DNA from: Parietichytrium sp. I65-24A
Taxonomy: Eukaryota > Sar > Bigyra > Thraustochytrida > Thraustochytriidae
Direction: 5' to 3'
NCBI GenBank assembly: GCA_012862575.1
Contig: BLSF01000005.1
Span: 558,001 to 622,000, forward strand
DNA: 64,000 nt
Both the position numbers and the translations under genes were made by a program. The notes beneath the pieces were generated by a model. The model searched no databases and was not told the origin of the DNA. It saw nothing but the letters and a program-made list of their open reading frames with translations. Of the stretch, positions 50,613-60,579 are shown piece by piece; position 1 is the first letter of the stretch, and the number at the start of each line of letters is the position of its first letter.

Positions 50613-53600
50613 TCAGAACAAGTCCAGTTCCTCTCGATCCTTGTACCAGCGATTGGACTTGAACTCGCCCAATGTCAGGTCCTTTTGGTTCTTTTTCAAT
50701 CCTCGCGGGAACGAAGGATGCGCGTAGAGTTCGTAGTCCCGAAAGTCATTATCCATAATGTTCATCCAGAGATACAGCCATTCGTTGGAGACATCCAGAT
50801 AGTTCATCGAGACCCCAACGATATCGTCGAGGTTTCGAACGCCGTGGGGGCAACCACCAGGCAAAAAGATCAAGTCCCCAGGGTTCTGAATGCCAAGGTA
50901 CATGGGAGCAGCAGCGCTTAGAGGGTGTGACTCTGGCCCGTCCTGGAATACGTTAAAATAAAAGTGTGCAGAACCTGGCTCCGCATAGAGGTTTGTTGCA
51001 TCCAAGCGATCGTAAAACCTCCACTCCTTTTGCCCTTCAAGCAGATACATCCAGAAATTGGTGCCCCCGGAATCAATGTGCATTTTGCTCTCCGTTCCGT
51101 TCGCCCCGATGAACAGGGATGGCCATGAGTGCTGGTATCCCACAAAAGGAAGTCGCTGAAAGTAATCTCCGGCGAAATACCTGAGTAGTCACAGAATTAG
51201 ATTGTTAATAAAATCCAGCTTGCACGTCTTGCTTGTCCACAAGATAAACTTACCGTGGGTAGATAAACTCTTCGAAGGGGGCTTCACCGATAATTTCTGG
51301 ACAATGACGAGGTAAGCTCCAATCATGAAGATACCAGCCCTTCCTCGTTTCGTTCGTGGTGTGCGTATTTATGAATTCCTTCAAGGAGATATCCTCGTCC
51401 ACGGATACAAGCCCCCCCCATGTATGGGCATTCGGGCTCTTCTCCACAAATCCGGGCAAATGATGGCCGCATTTTTCGGCAATGTATTCCTTTGTCCATT
51501 TGTGCTTGAAGAGATTCAAACCGGTGATGATTACGGGCTTTCTCTTCTTTGCGTACTCGTTTATAAATTCTTCCATGGAGAGGTCATCCACGCTGCGTCT
51601 GTCGATCTGCAAGACCTGTTGGTCGCTTGAGACGGGGTCACGGTCATGAGACTTGTTGAACCGTTTCTTAATTGCCTCCGTCCGTTTCCGAATAAGCTGA
51701 ACAAGGAGATTTCGAGCAACCACGACGTCGGTGGCAAAGTTTTTCAGCGTCAGTTTTCGCGCTGCGCTCGTTGTATTTGACTCCCCTGGCTTTCGCTTGA
51801 GCCCGAGGTGCAACTCGGAAGCATACGCTGACACGACCTGGAGGTCTTTCCAGAACTGCAACGTAGACTCCTCCGTCTCCGAAAACTTTCGAAGTTCATC
51901 AGGCGTTTTGGGGAGAACCTTTATGATAGGAGCCCAATGATGCTGTCTTTGAATGTAATTGTAAAATCTGTCCAGATAGCTCCTGGTGACCCTATTCTCT
52001 TCGTACAGCTGCTCGGTGGCGCTTTTGGCGCGATACGCCTCCTCGTAAGTCAATATACTCTCCAGATAAGAGAGAAACCTCTCAACATAGGAATCTACGT
52101 CCGCATCGGCAGGCAAAACGATTCCCCGTATGTCTGTCACAGTTAGATTTCGCCACAGCGAGCTGAGGTCCTCGCCACTGTCTTCATGATACTCCTCGTC
52201 ATCTTCTTCTTCCTCTTCTTCCACATCTGAGTTGGCCTCAGCTTCTTCTGAAGAGATGTTTTCAGCAGTTTCCTCGTTCACTTCCTTCGAGACCTGAGAA
52301 TTCTCGGTGCCGTTTTCAGCGGCTTTGCCCTCACCCAAAAACTGTTCCAATTCGGATCGGTGTACTTCCAAGTGTTTTAGAATCCATTGCACTGCGTGCT
52401 CGACTGCCTCTTCCTCGGGGATGCTCAACAGCGCGGGGTTCAGCTCCTCTCTTGCGTCCAGCTGAATATCTGGGCGGTAAACTTCAACGCTGTGGTCGCT
52501 TCCTTTGAAGAGCGCCAAATTGGGCAACGAATCTTGTGATAAATCAAATTGACTTGCAAAGTTGGCACCATTGGCGTAGGTAGCCTTGGAGAACAGCGAG
52601 TAAAATGAGAGCCTTTCGTCAGCTGCAATTGATTCCATCACGCGCATGGAATCCTCCAGAGACTCGTCAAACTTGACGAGGTAAATCAAGATAAAGTCGA
52701 ACTGTCGAATAATGTCCCAGCTGTTGTCTGGGGTCAACTCAGTGAGAGTGGGATCGCGGTAATGGCGAACGAAATGGTTTGCGGACCTTCTGAAGTCCTG
52801 AAAGCTCTGCACGCTAACGTCTGCTGGAGCGCCGTTGAATACTTTCCGCCTTCCATTGGCATTAATTACCATGATTGAGCACGGCTCCATGTCCAATTTT
52901 CTGCACAACTCGTTGTTGTCTTTGATATAGCCGTATTTTAACCATCCGCGCTTCTCTTTCACGAGGTCCTTGAAGAACCCCTTCTCCACGTTACAATGCA
53001 CGGTCTCCATAACTCGATTCTCTTCATTCGCATGCTCGACACTCTCTGGGTCCAACACAGTGTCCTCCAGATCGCCATAAAAACAGCCAAGCGCGCTAGG
53101 GAGAGTATCGTTTGCATATGCATTAAAGTCTCTTACCGTTTTCACAATGGTGACGTCCGGAGTGCGATGCAGTCTAATGAACTCAATTAACCTTGGGGTG
53201 CGCAAGCCGTCGGCAAATTCCGCGATCGCGCGCCCTCCCTGAAACAGCTTTGTAACGATCGGAAAGTAATTTGATTTGCCGAATACAAAAGACTGCCTGC
53301 CACCTTTCAAGTCCACGTTCTCTTGCCAAGAGGATGTCGTCTCAGGACTATACAGAGCTTGCAAGTACGAGTCTACGGCGGCGTTCACCATACCGATAGA
53401 TACATGGTCGGCAAGTTCAGGATTCTGTTGAACTTCAAGGGCAAGTTGGTCCCAAACATCTCTGGAGAGCAAGAACGACTCTGAGCGGGGATCGAAAAAC
53501 GTAACCAAACACAGGTGTTCCGCGGAATTGTTGGCACACTTCATGAATGTCTGTGTTGTGAGCAGAGTCGCATGCTCAAACGGCTTCACCTCTACATCTG

Positions 53601-54159
53601 GCAAGCTCGTCTTTATTTTGGCGAGCTCTGGGTCCGACCGCACCCGCTTCCACGCCGTCCTCACCACGTTGCTAGTCGACTGCGCAATATCGGCATCCAC
53701 TTCACTCCACCTTCCCTCTGTATCTCCGGCGGCGTATTTGAGCGCATCCACATCCTCAGCAGCACCATTGTATTCTGCAGCTTCGACGTCTTCAGCAGCT
53801 CCGGCCTCACCGAGTTCGTCATCCCCAGCCTCAGCAGCGGGCCAGTCATCATCCTCAACTACATCCCCGCTACCACCAGACTGGTCCCCCAGAGAATCGC
53901 GGAAACCATCTGCCCGGGGCTGGTCGATGTCAGCACGTTCCAGCTGAGATTCCTTCCAAACCGGGAGCTTGTCAACTAATTGGGAAACCTTGGAGTCCGT
54001 CCAATTCTCTGACCTGACGAGCATGAGCACAGCCGCCAGCACGGGGAGACACAGCAGTCCCAAGTTCCATCTGCTCATGCCTCTACTCTTCTGCGGCGGC
54101 GCATGAGAGCTCAGCTTCTCCGACTGGCCGGCGCTCTTTCTCGCCTTGCCTTTGCCCAT
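50613..54159 (-). CDS. Membrane-anchored thioredoxin-fold/JmjC protein (two exons)
   Basis: The gene reads as complement(join(50613..51180, 51254..54159)), 1,157 residues. A short basic N-terminus and one membrane helix (32-48) suggest a type II protein with its body in the secretory lumen. An acidic region (about 60-180) precedes several thioredoxin-like segments (about 190-350, 350-520, 520-650) without CxxC. A second acidic run near 710-730 is followed by a helical stretch. The C-terminal JmjC domain starts with the SMEEFINEYAKKRKPVIITG block. The metal ligands are His1003 and Asp1005 in the HID motif and His1081 near PGGCPH, so a Fe(II)/2-oxoglutarate hydroxylase activity is plausible. 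The exact substrate is unknown. The intron falls inside the JmjC domain and its removal restores it. Confidence 0.85.
51181..51253 (-). other. Intron of the JmjC gene
   Basis: This is a 73-bp intron with donor GTAAGTTT and acceptor GTGACTACTCAG, in phase 2 of an arginine codon. Exon 1 would otherwise stop at the first codon of the intron. Confidence 0.9.
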
Positions 54160-56000
54160 TACTCCCCGATCAATCACCCTGGGCAACACAATCCGCTCGA
54201 TCCCCAAGATCAGATCAATCCGATCAACCAAATCTATCAAATATGCCTCCACCAACACAAGGCCGGCAATGACTTCTAAGACCTGGACACGTATTCTTTT
54301 GCTTTCGCCCAACTTTCTTCCAAGTGTTTGACTCCACGGACTCCACAGACTCCACGGCAGCCAAGTCGCACAAGAATTGAACGCTCCCCCCCCGCGACGA
54401 ACACCTTGTCGAGAAATAAAGAATCAATACTTTGTCCTCCTTGCTTCTCGCCGCCCTTTATTACGGGACTCCTCTCCTCTCTGTTCGTGCGCGTGGCGTG
54501 CACTGTCGTGTGGATTTATTTTCACAAAGATGACAATGATGATGTTGATGAAAATGATGACAATGTTGAAGCACTATACTTCCCGTGTAACCCGCGATAG
54601 GGAACTGCCGGCAGTTCGCGCCAAGTTCTGTGGCGGCGCACAGTGGAGGGATGTTACCTGCGGTTAGCGGACACCAAGTAGTGGGTTAGCGAGGACCAGA
54701 ACTCAAGTGTACGCGGGGATGGGATAGGAAAGGAAAAGATGTGAGTGAGCTGCGGTTGCGGAACGCTTCTCGGTTACTGGGAACAGTAGTGTACGGTAAG
54801 GTTGGTTTGGAAGAGTATCTCTTCTTCCCCGCGATGACGTAAGCGTGGGACGCGTCGTACGGTGAGTGGTATAAGTTGATATAGAGGACAATGTCGTTTG
54901 GTACGCTTGCGCAAGCGAGTTGCTGAATAACAAATCATTCCTTCTGGTTTGTAATTTACAGCGTTTCAGTTGTTTCAGTTGCAATTTTTACCACTGAGAA
55001 ATACTGAGAACATGAGAAATTGAGAAATTGAGAACATGAGAACATGAGTGCATGGGAAGACCCGTGAAAATATTATTGTTCGTGACGAGTGTGGAGTAGG
55101 AATGGACGACCGAACCACGGTGCCAACAGTGCCAACCAAGCATAAGCGCTGCGCCAAGGTCGCCAAGTGGAACTAACTCTTGATGAACTATTTTGATTGT
55201 TGAACTAAGAATTATGAAGTGTGAATTCTCGCAAGCTCGAACGAAACCGTCATCGACTGCCAGAGGAACGACTGAACTGACGAAACTACATCGTGGATCG
55301 TGTGATCGTAAGATCGTAAGATCGTGCGATCGTGAGACTACCCGCTGAGCTCTGCACTTGCAGCAGTGCGAATGCGAAAGCGAATGCCAGTGTGAACTCA
55401 TTCCCCTGAACCGAATGGGTAGGAACGGGGCCGTGGACGTGGCTTATACGGATAAGAGCTTGGCAATCATCATACAAGGATCCAACTGTCAACTGTCGAT
55501 TGTCAAAATTTGTCAACTGTCAAATGCCGCCTGCCTGTCCTGCCACCAAGGTGACGGATCGATAGAGGGATAGAGAGATAGACAGAATCATGAACCTCAA
55601 CGGGCTGCCCGCCGCGCCCACCGGCCGCAGAAGGAACCAACATGTTGCGCCATCCCTCTTTAACGTTCTGCGCATCTACGCATCGGCATAATTCGCGTGG
55701 GTCTGCAGCAATTCACAAGCGATGCACAACGATTTCCCCGCATCGCCTTCTCCCTCATTCGAACTCCGGAGACACTTCTCCCCATGGAATACGCCTAGCC
55801 GCATCCCACCCCACTAGTACTATCCAAAAGTAAACTCATAACCGTACGCCACGCTGGTCTCCCTACTCTTCCCCGCAAATTTATTGCGAGACCTCTTTAC
55901 TCTGTTCATTCCTGCAATCCGCGCAATGCAATGCAAATCAAGGCAATGGTGTTGTAATTACAAGTAGATCCACGAGGCCACGAGTGCATCGAGTGCACCG

Positions 56001-56077
56001 CAAACAAACGAAACAAACATAAACAAACATAGACAAACCAAAACATACCAAAACAACCCAAACAAACCCAAACAAAT
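56001..56077. repeat. A/C-only-biased tract (AAACAAAC-like)
   Basis: About 77 bp consist almost entirely of A and C with an irregular AAACAAAC period. It is followed 220 bp later by a G/T-rich tract of reverse bias. Confidence 0.8.
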
Positions 56078-56293
56078 CTTATTGCAAGGAGTAGTACCGG
56101 CAGCTCATTTGAAGTTCCGCAGTGCGTTTCGCAGCGGGAAAGAAATTAGACACATAAGACTAACAGAGCAGCAAGGTCAGTCAGTCCGACAGGTTAATTT
56201 AATGGCTCAACATGGGCAAGCAACATTGGCAAGTTGGGCCAAGTTGGGAGGAGAAGAAGGCGAAGCACAAGTGATCGACAGGGCCACAGCGCG

Positions 56294-56355
56294 AGTGTGA
56301 ATGTGAATGTGTGATTGCGTGATTGTGTGATTGTGTGATTTGTGTGACTGCGTGC
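56294..56355. repeat. G/T-rich tract (TGTGATTG-like) in a leader
   Basis: Tandem TGTGAATG/TGTGATTG units occur about 95 bp upstream of the start codon at 56450. Confidence 0.8.
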
Positions 56356-56449
56356 AGGAGCTAAAGACGGGCCGTTTGGTTTCCGAGTGTTTGGCGAAAG
56401 TTGGAGAGAGACTTGTTGATTTGAATACAAATACAAAGTACGGGAGAGA

Positions 56450-57835
56450 ATGGCGGCGTCTTCTGCGCCGATGCTTCGCAAGGTGCTGGTGGCGATGGCG
56501 GTAGCCGGATGCGCGAGCACGCTGTACAAGGCCCTGCAACGGCGGAGGTGGCGCAAGGGCGCTCGGCTGGAGACCGTGCTGATGGACGAGAGGTTTGCCA
56601 AGGTGTACGACAAGTTCGTGCAGAACTTCAACGAGGGCAGGGAATCCGGCGCGCAGCTGGTGTGCATCTGTCGCGGGAAGAAGGTGCTGCAATGCTACGG
56701 CGGGAGCTCCGAGGAAACCAAGCTTGGGCCGGAAAAGCTGGCAGTCGTGTTCTCGTGCACCAAAGTCGTGGAGTCTCTCGTTGTGGCCATGATGGTCGAC
56801 CGCGGGCTCCTCAAGTATGACGAGCCGATCGCCGCCTACTGGCCCGAATTCGGCCAAGTGGCAAGCAAAACGACAACGATTCGTGACCTCATGGCGCACC
56901 AGGGCGGGGTGACGTCTATTCAGAAAAAGATGACGCTGAAGGAGGCAACAGATATCTGTAAAGATCCAGAGCAGCTTGGGAAGCTGCTAAGTGAGAATCC
57001 CCCGGAATGGGAGGTCACGCAGCCCCCTAACAGACAGGCTTATCACGCTGTCACGCGGGGCTTTTATGTCGCAGAGCTCTTGCGACGCCTCGACGGAAGA
57101 GACATCGAAACTTTCGTTCAGGAAGAGATCATTGCGAAAATTAATAGTTCCCAGGGAGAGAAGCCAGTGTGCATGCACATAGGTTGCCCTGATAATCTTC
57201 AAGACCGCGTGGCAACGCATGTTCCTGTTCAGACCAAGTTTTTTGTGGTCTTGCGAGCGCTGCTGCACTTTACGTTTCCTCGGAACTTTTTGAAGTTGTT
57301 TTACAATGAGGAAATGGACCTCCTGCATCCGTTCGAGCTCGGGGTCATCCACGCCCTTAGCCAAGGCCACGCCCAGAGAGCCTTTTCCATCGCAACCGAC
57401 GGGCCACGCACGGCTCCAGAGCTCGCGAACAACAAAATGTTCCGCTCGGCCCCCATGGCTAGCGCAACCGGTGTGACCAATGCCGAATCGCTGGCGAGAA
57501 TCGGGCTGGCTGCGATTCAGAAAGACTCAAAAATCCTTTCTTCCAAAGGCCTCATGCGTGCATTGGAGTGCAATGGCCCCGTTCTCATGGACGAGTTCCT
57601 GTCACGTAAAGTGAAGATGTCCGACTGCGGTTGGGGTCTCGACAGATTTGACGCTTTTGGATGCAAAGGCTGGGTCGGTTGGGCTGGGATGGGAGGAAGC
57701 ATGTTTGTGTTTGACCCCGCCACTGAATCGGTCTTCGCTTATGTCGTGAGCGGGCTGGAGTCTAACCAGTACAAGTCCCGTGCTGTCCGCATTCTTCGCC
57801 AGTTTCATGAGATCGTGCAATCCTCCCCAAAATAA
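56450..57835 (+). CDS. Beta-lactamase-fold serine hydrolase (class C/LACTB-like)
   Basis: The product is 461 residues. The penicillin-binding/beta-lactamase fold has the nucleophile motif SxxK at Ser102-Cys-Thr-Lys105, in the context VVFSCTKVVESL. LMAHQGGV follows it, where family members have LLxHxSG. The second catalytic motif YxN appears as Tyr198-His-Ala, so the asparagine is not conserved. The C-terminal GMGGS in place of a KTG-type motif is typical of esterase-like and mitochondrial LACTB-type members. A hydrophobic N-terminal helix (about 8-26) with a basic follow-up (RRRWRK) suggests membrane anchoring or a mitochondrial presequence. Family members cleave esters or small peptides, and substrates are often unknown. 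No antibiotic resistance role is implied. Confidence 0.8.
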   Translation: MAASSAPMLRKVLVAMAVAGCASTLYKALQRRRWRKGARLETVLMDERFAKVYDKFVQNFNEGRESGAQLVCICRGKKVLQCYGGSSEETKLGPEKLAVVFSCTKVVESLVVAMMVDRGLLKYDEPIAAYWPEFGQVASKTTTIRDLMAHQGGVTSIQKKMTLKEATDICKDPEQLGKLLSENPPEWEVTQPPNRQAYHAVTRGFYVAELLRRLDGRDIETFVQEEIIAKINSSQGEKPVCMHIGCPDNLQDRVATHVPVQTKFFVVLRALLHFTFPRNFLKLFYNEEMDLLHPFELGVIHALSQGHAQRAFSIATDGPRTAPELANNKMFRSAPMASATGVTNAESLARIGLAAIQKDSKILSSKGLMRALECNGPVLMDEFLSRKVKMSDCGWGLDRFDAFGCKGWVGWAGMGGSMFVFDPATESVFAYVVSGLESNQYKSRAVRILRQFHEIVQSSPK

Positions 57836-58597
57836 TTGGGAAACTTCTGGTTTCTGTACCGCATGTATACACGCCTCTATTATCTTGAGAAACTCCATGA
57901 GAACACGCGTGACCTTGACGTATCTTCTCTTTGGTTTATAAAGCTATGGCGAGCTCATGCCCCAAAATAATAAGATTTACAGTTAATAAATCTCTTCGTT
58001 CTACTCTGGCTGACCTCGTGTCCCAAAATCCGGGCAACCTCAGAGTCGTGAATTGTGGGGCGCGATAGTTTCCGACTGTGGAAAGCGACCAACGACACCA
58101 TTCCGCCCTACAATCGATACCGGCTGGGGCACCTGAAGCTCTGATCTTCAGTATCTTTTCGTCCGTGGCATGGACAGCTTGAACTGTTTGTCTTCTGTCT
58201 CCTGTCTCTTCCAACCTGACAGCCAACAAACTTTATTTCCTACCCCTCGACGAATACATTTCTTTGCTCTGGATCTCGAATCCTGTCAGACCTTCCACCT
58301 TGGACACCAGGCACGACATTCATTCAGAGATCAGCATTATTCAGCATGTGCATCTCTGCATCGAGCCTGGAAGCTGCATGTTCAGCGTCGTGCGCCAATT
58401 TCCAAACTACCTGCTTCGAGAACAATCCATTCCCATCGCCCGTCGCCCCATCGCCCAGTCTTTAACACTTTCTTCTTCCCATAAGACAAAAGAGATCAAA
58501 AGAGGTTCAATGAACATTCAACGATGAACATGTTGAACAGAACGTTCAACATTTTGGAAAGAGTGCATGCTTCCATAAAGATACTCTGCAGCGTACC

Positions 58598-58616
58598 GGT
58601 ACTCACAGTCAGTACC
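58598..58616. repeat. Inverted repeat GGTACT-N7-AGTACC, copy B
   Basis: The 19-mer is identical to 39445-39463. Confidence 0.7.
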
Positions 58617-58831
58617 AGGTACGGAGTGCTGTACTTGCTGTAAACGAAGGTAGGCATAGCTGTCCTATCGTAGTACAGAGATGTACACAGAGCGAGGCAC
58701 TGCCCAGCACTCCCATCTCTCCCAGCACTCACTCACTCCAGCTCGCACTTGCACGTAAAGTCCGAGCTACCTAGCTCAGTCTTGAGCAGACAGTGAGTCA
58801 GTGAAACGAAGTTGAACGCATCTGACTCGCT

Positions 58832-58863
58832 CACGTACTCACGTACTCACGTACTCACGTACT
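58832..58863. repeat. (CACGTACT)n tandem repeat
   Basis: Four perfect 8-bp units lie about 80 bp upstream of the PX-START gene start, and each unit contains a GTAC. Confidence 0.9.
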
Positions 58864-58942
58864 CAGTACTCTCACACTCCGTGGCTTGCGTTGGACAAAT
58901 ACTTAGACTGCGAAAGAGGGAGAGCCCAGCAGGGCAAGGAAG

Positions 58943-60277
58943 ATGTGCTCGGTGGAAGTTAGCAAGTTTCGCAGCACGACGGACCGCACGGGCTCGTTCG
59001 AGGAGTATCGGGTGAAGACGTGTCAGCCGGAGCTGCACAATACTGCTTACGCGTGGCGGCGATACTCGGAGTTCGAAAAGCTGGTGCAGGACCTGGAGGA
59101 GCTGGGCGAGAATGTGAGGCAGGTGGAGCTGCCATCCAAGCTGTTTGGCACTCATCCGGAGAAACGCCGGCCAAAATTGGAAACCGCACTGAATCAGATC
59201 GTTGACTGCGTGACCTGCAATCGGGACATCACGACCGCGCCGCAACCTTTGTTGATGTTCCTGGGGCTCATCGAGCTGGTCGAGTGCGAGCGCGCCAAGC
59301 TCGGGACAGGGTTGCCTTTGCAGAAAAACTATGTGCCGCACACACCGGTGCCGAGCAAGTATCGGGAGAGAGTGGAGAAGATTGTGGAAGAGCTCGTGGT
59401 GCTCGGAAACGCGGTAGAAGAAGACGATTTGGAAGAGCTCGGGTGGAAAAAGGTGGGCTGCTCTGGGGCGGTGCACTGGTACTTCCATCAGGAGCTTCGT
59501 CGCCGCATGGCATACGCAATCATCCCCAGATCTACCCCTCGAATGGTTCACGACATTTTGTCGAATTCTGACGCTGATCTCCGCAAGATGGAGCCTGACA
59601 CGGACTCTGTCCGGGACGTCCAGCTTCCAGGGCCCCAGACTACCATATCTTACATTCGCATGAAACCAAACATGGATCTCGCGCCCCGTGATGTAATATT
59701 TCTAAGGCACTGGCGCGTTCTACCATCGAACACAGTCATCCACGCTCAGATGGCTCTAGATAACTACGAAGGCGTACCAGAAAAGGATACAGAGGGGTTT
59801 GTCAGGGTCGAGCAGACATTCGGAGGGGCACTCATCAGACCCGTCATTAATAACGCGTCACAAACGCTGGTAATCACCGCTAACGATATGGACCCTCGAG
59901 TGACAGGGATCCCGGCTGCAATGGCAGCTAAAATGGACGATGTTTCCGCAAATATGCAGGCCAATAATATTCAAAAATTGATCGAAGTGGCTAATGAGAA
60001 AGACCTCGGGGCTTACCTGGACGCCGGGCCTCTTTACAATCTAGGAGATGAGCCAGAGATAGTTGCTCCGACTGGAATCCCGAGCAAGTCTCCGGAAGAA
60101 GTCCATGACCGCAAGGAGCCTATCGTTCTATCAAAGCAGCACCCCATAGGCAATATCGAGCAAGCAACAACGTGGACAAAGTCTCTGATCTACGTTCTTT
60201 TTGCGATGCTGTTTGTCTTCGCCACGCTAGTATACCCTTCCAATCCGATCTCAAAGATCGTGTACACTGGGAAATGA
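58943..60277 (+). CDS. PX-START lipid-binding protein with C-terminal membrane anchor
   Basis: The product is 444 residues. An N-terminal PX domain (about 1-110) has WRRYSEFEKL and the proline loop LPSKLFG, so it may bind phosphoinositides. A START domain follows (about 170-350): RMKPNMDLAPRDVIFLRHWRVLPSNTVIHAQMALDN and a central EQTFGGALIRPV strand pair fit its lipid-binding cavity. A hydrophobic helix at about 412-432 near the C-terminus suggests a tail anchor, with both domains in the cytosol. The likely job is lipid transfer or sensing at endosomal/ER contacts. The domain calls come from reading motifs; START specificity cannot be told. The ATG at 58943 is the first in frame and precedes the PX domain directly. 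Confidence 0.83.
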   Translation: MCSVEVSKFRSTTDRTGSFEEYRVKTCQPELHNTAYAWRRYSEFEKLVQDLEELGENVRQVELPSKLFGTHPEKRRPKLETALNQIVDCVTCNRDITTAPQPLLMFLGLIELVECERAKLGTGLPLQKNYVPHTPVPSKYRERVEKIVEELVVLGNAVEEDDLEELGWKKVGCSGAVHWYFHQELRRRMAYAIIPRSTPRMVHDILSNSDADLRKMEPDTDSVRDVQLPGPQTTISYIRMKPNMDLAPRDVIFLRHWRVLPSNTVIHAQMALDNYEGVPEKDTEGFVRVEQTFGGALIRPVINNASQTLVITANDMDPRVTGIPAAMAAKMDDVSANMQANNIQKLIEVANEKDLGAYLDAGPLYNLGDEPEIVAPTGIPSKSPEEVHDRKEPIVLSKQHPIGNIEQATTWTKSLIYVLFAMLFVFATLVYPSNPISKIVYTGK

Positions 60278-60579
60278 GCCCTTTTGCATCATAGATCATG
60301 AACAGTGTTCTGGATTGGACCTTTTGAATAATATGCGAAAAGAGCCCGTTACGTGTTTTTCTTTCATTAAATGCCCACGCACGTGAATACTTCAAGAGCG
60401 CTCTTCGTACGAAAACGGGAGGGCAAGAGTTGTCTTCGCCTTCATGCAAGTTGCACAAGTAATAATAAAAGTCTAACTTGCCCATTTTTTTTAACATCCT
60501 TTTTGGCTCTTTTCATCATTTACAGGAACGGCGCCTTGCCTCAGATTGTCCGATTCCATCCATACCTGTGAGAGCAACT

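Larger units (their letters stand above)
54160..56449. other. 2.3-kb divergent region between JmjC and beta-lactamase-like genes
   Basis: No gene is supported. It includes a GCGAGGAC word at 54689-54696, GTACGCG at about 54712, a repeated ATCGTAAG/ATCGTGCG block at 55305-55338, and two strand-asymmetric tracts. A 33-codon frame beginning ATG 55590 is open but too short to support. The last 150 bp form the leader of the next gene. Confidence 0.55.
57836..58942. other. Intergenic region before the PX-START gene
   Basis: No gene is seen. It contains copy B of the GGTACT inverted repeat (58598-58616) and an 8-bp CACGTACT array. The region has the window's characteristic runs of GTAC-containing words. 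Confidence 0.6.

Noticed and set aside
55590-55691. 33-codon frame beginning ATG 55590
   Set aside because: It is too short, has no downstream exon I can place, and no conserved sequence.
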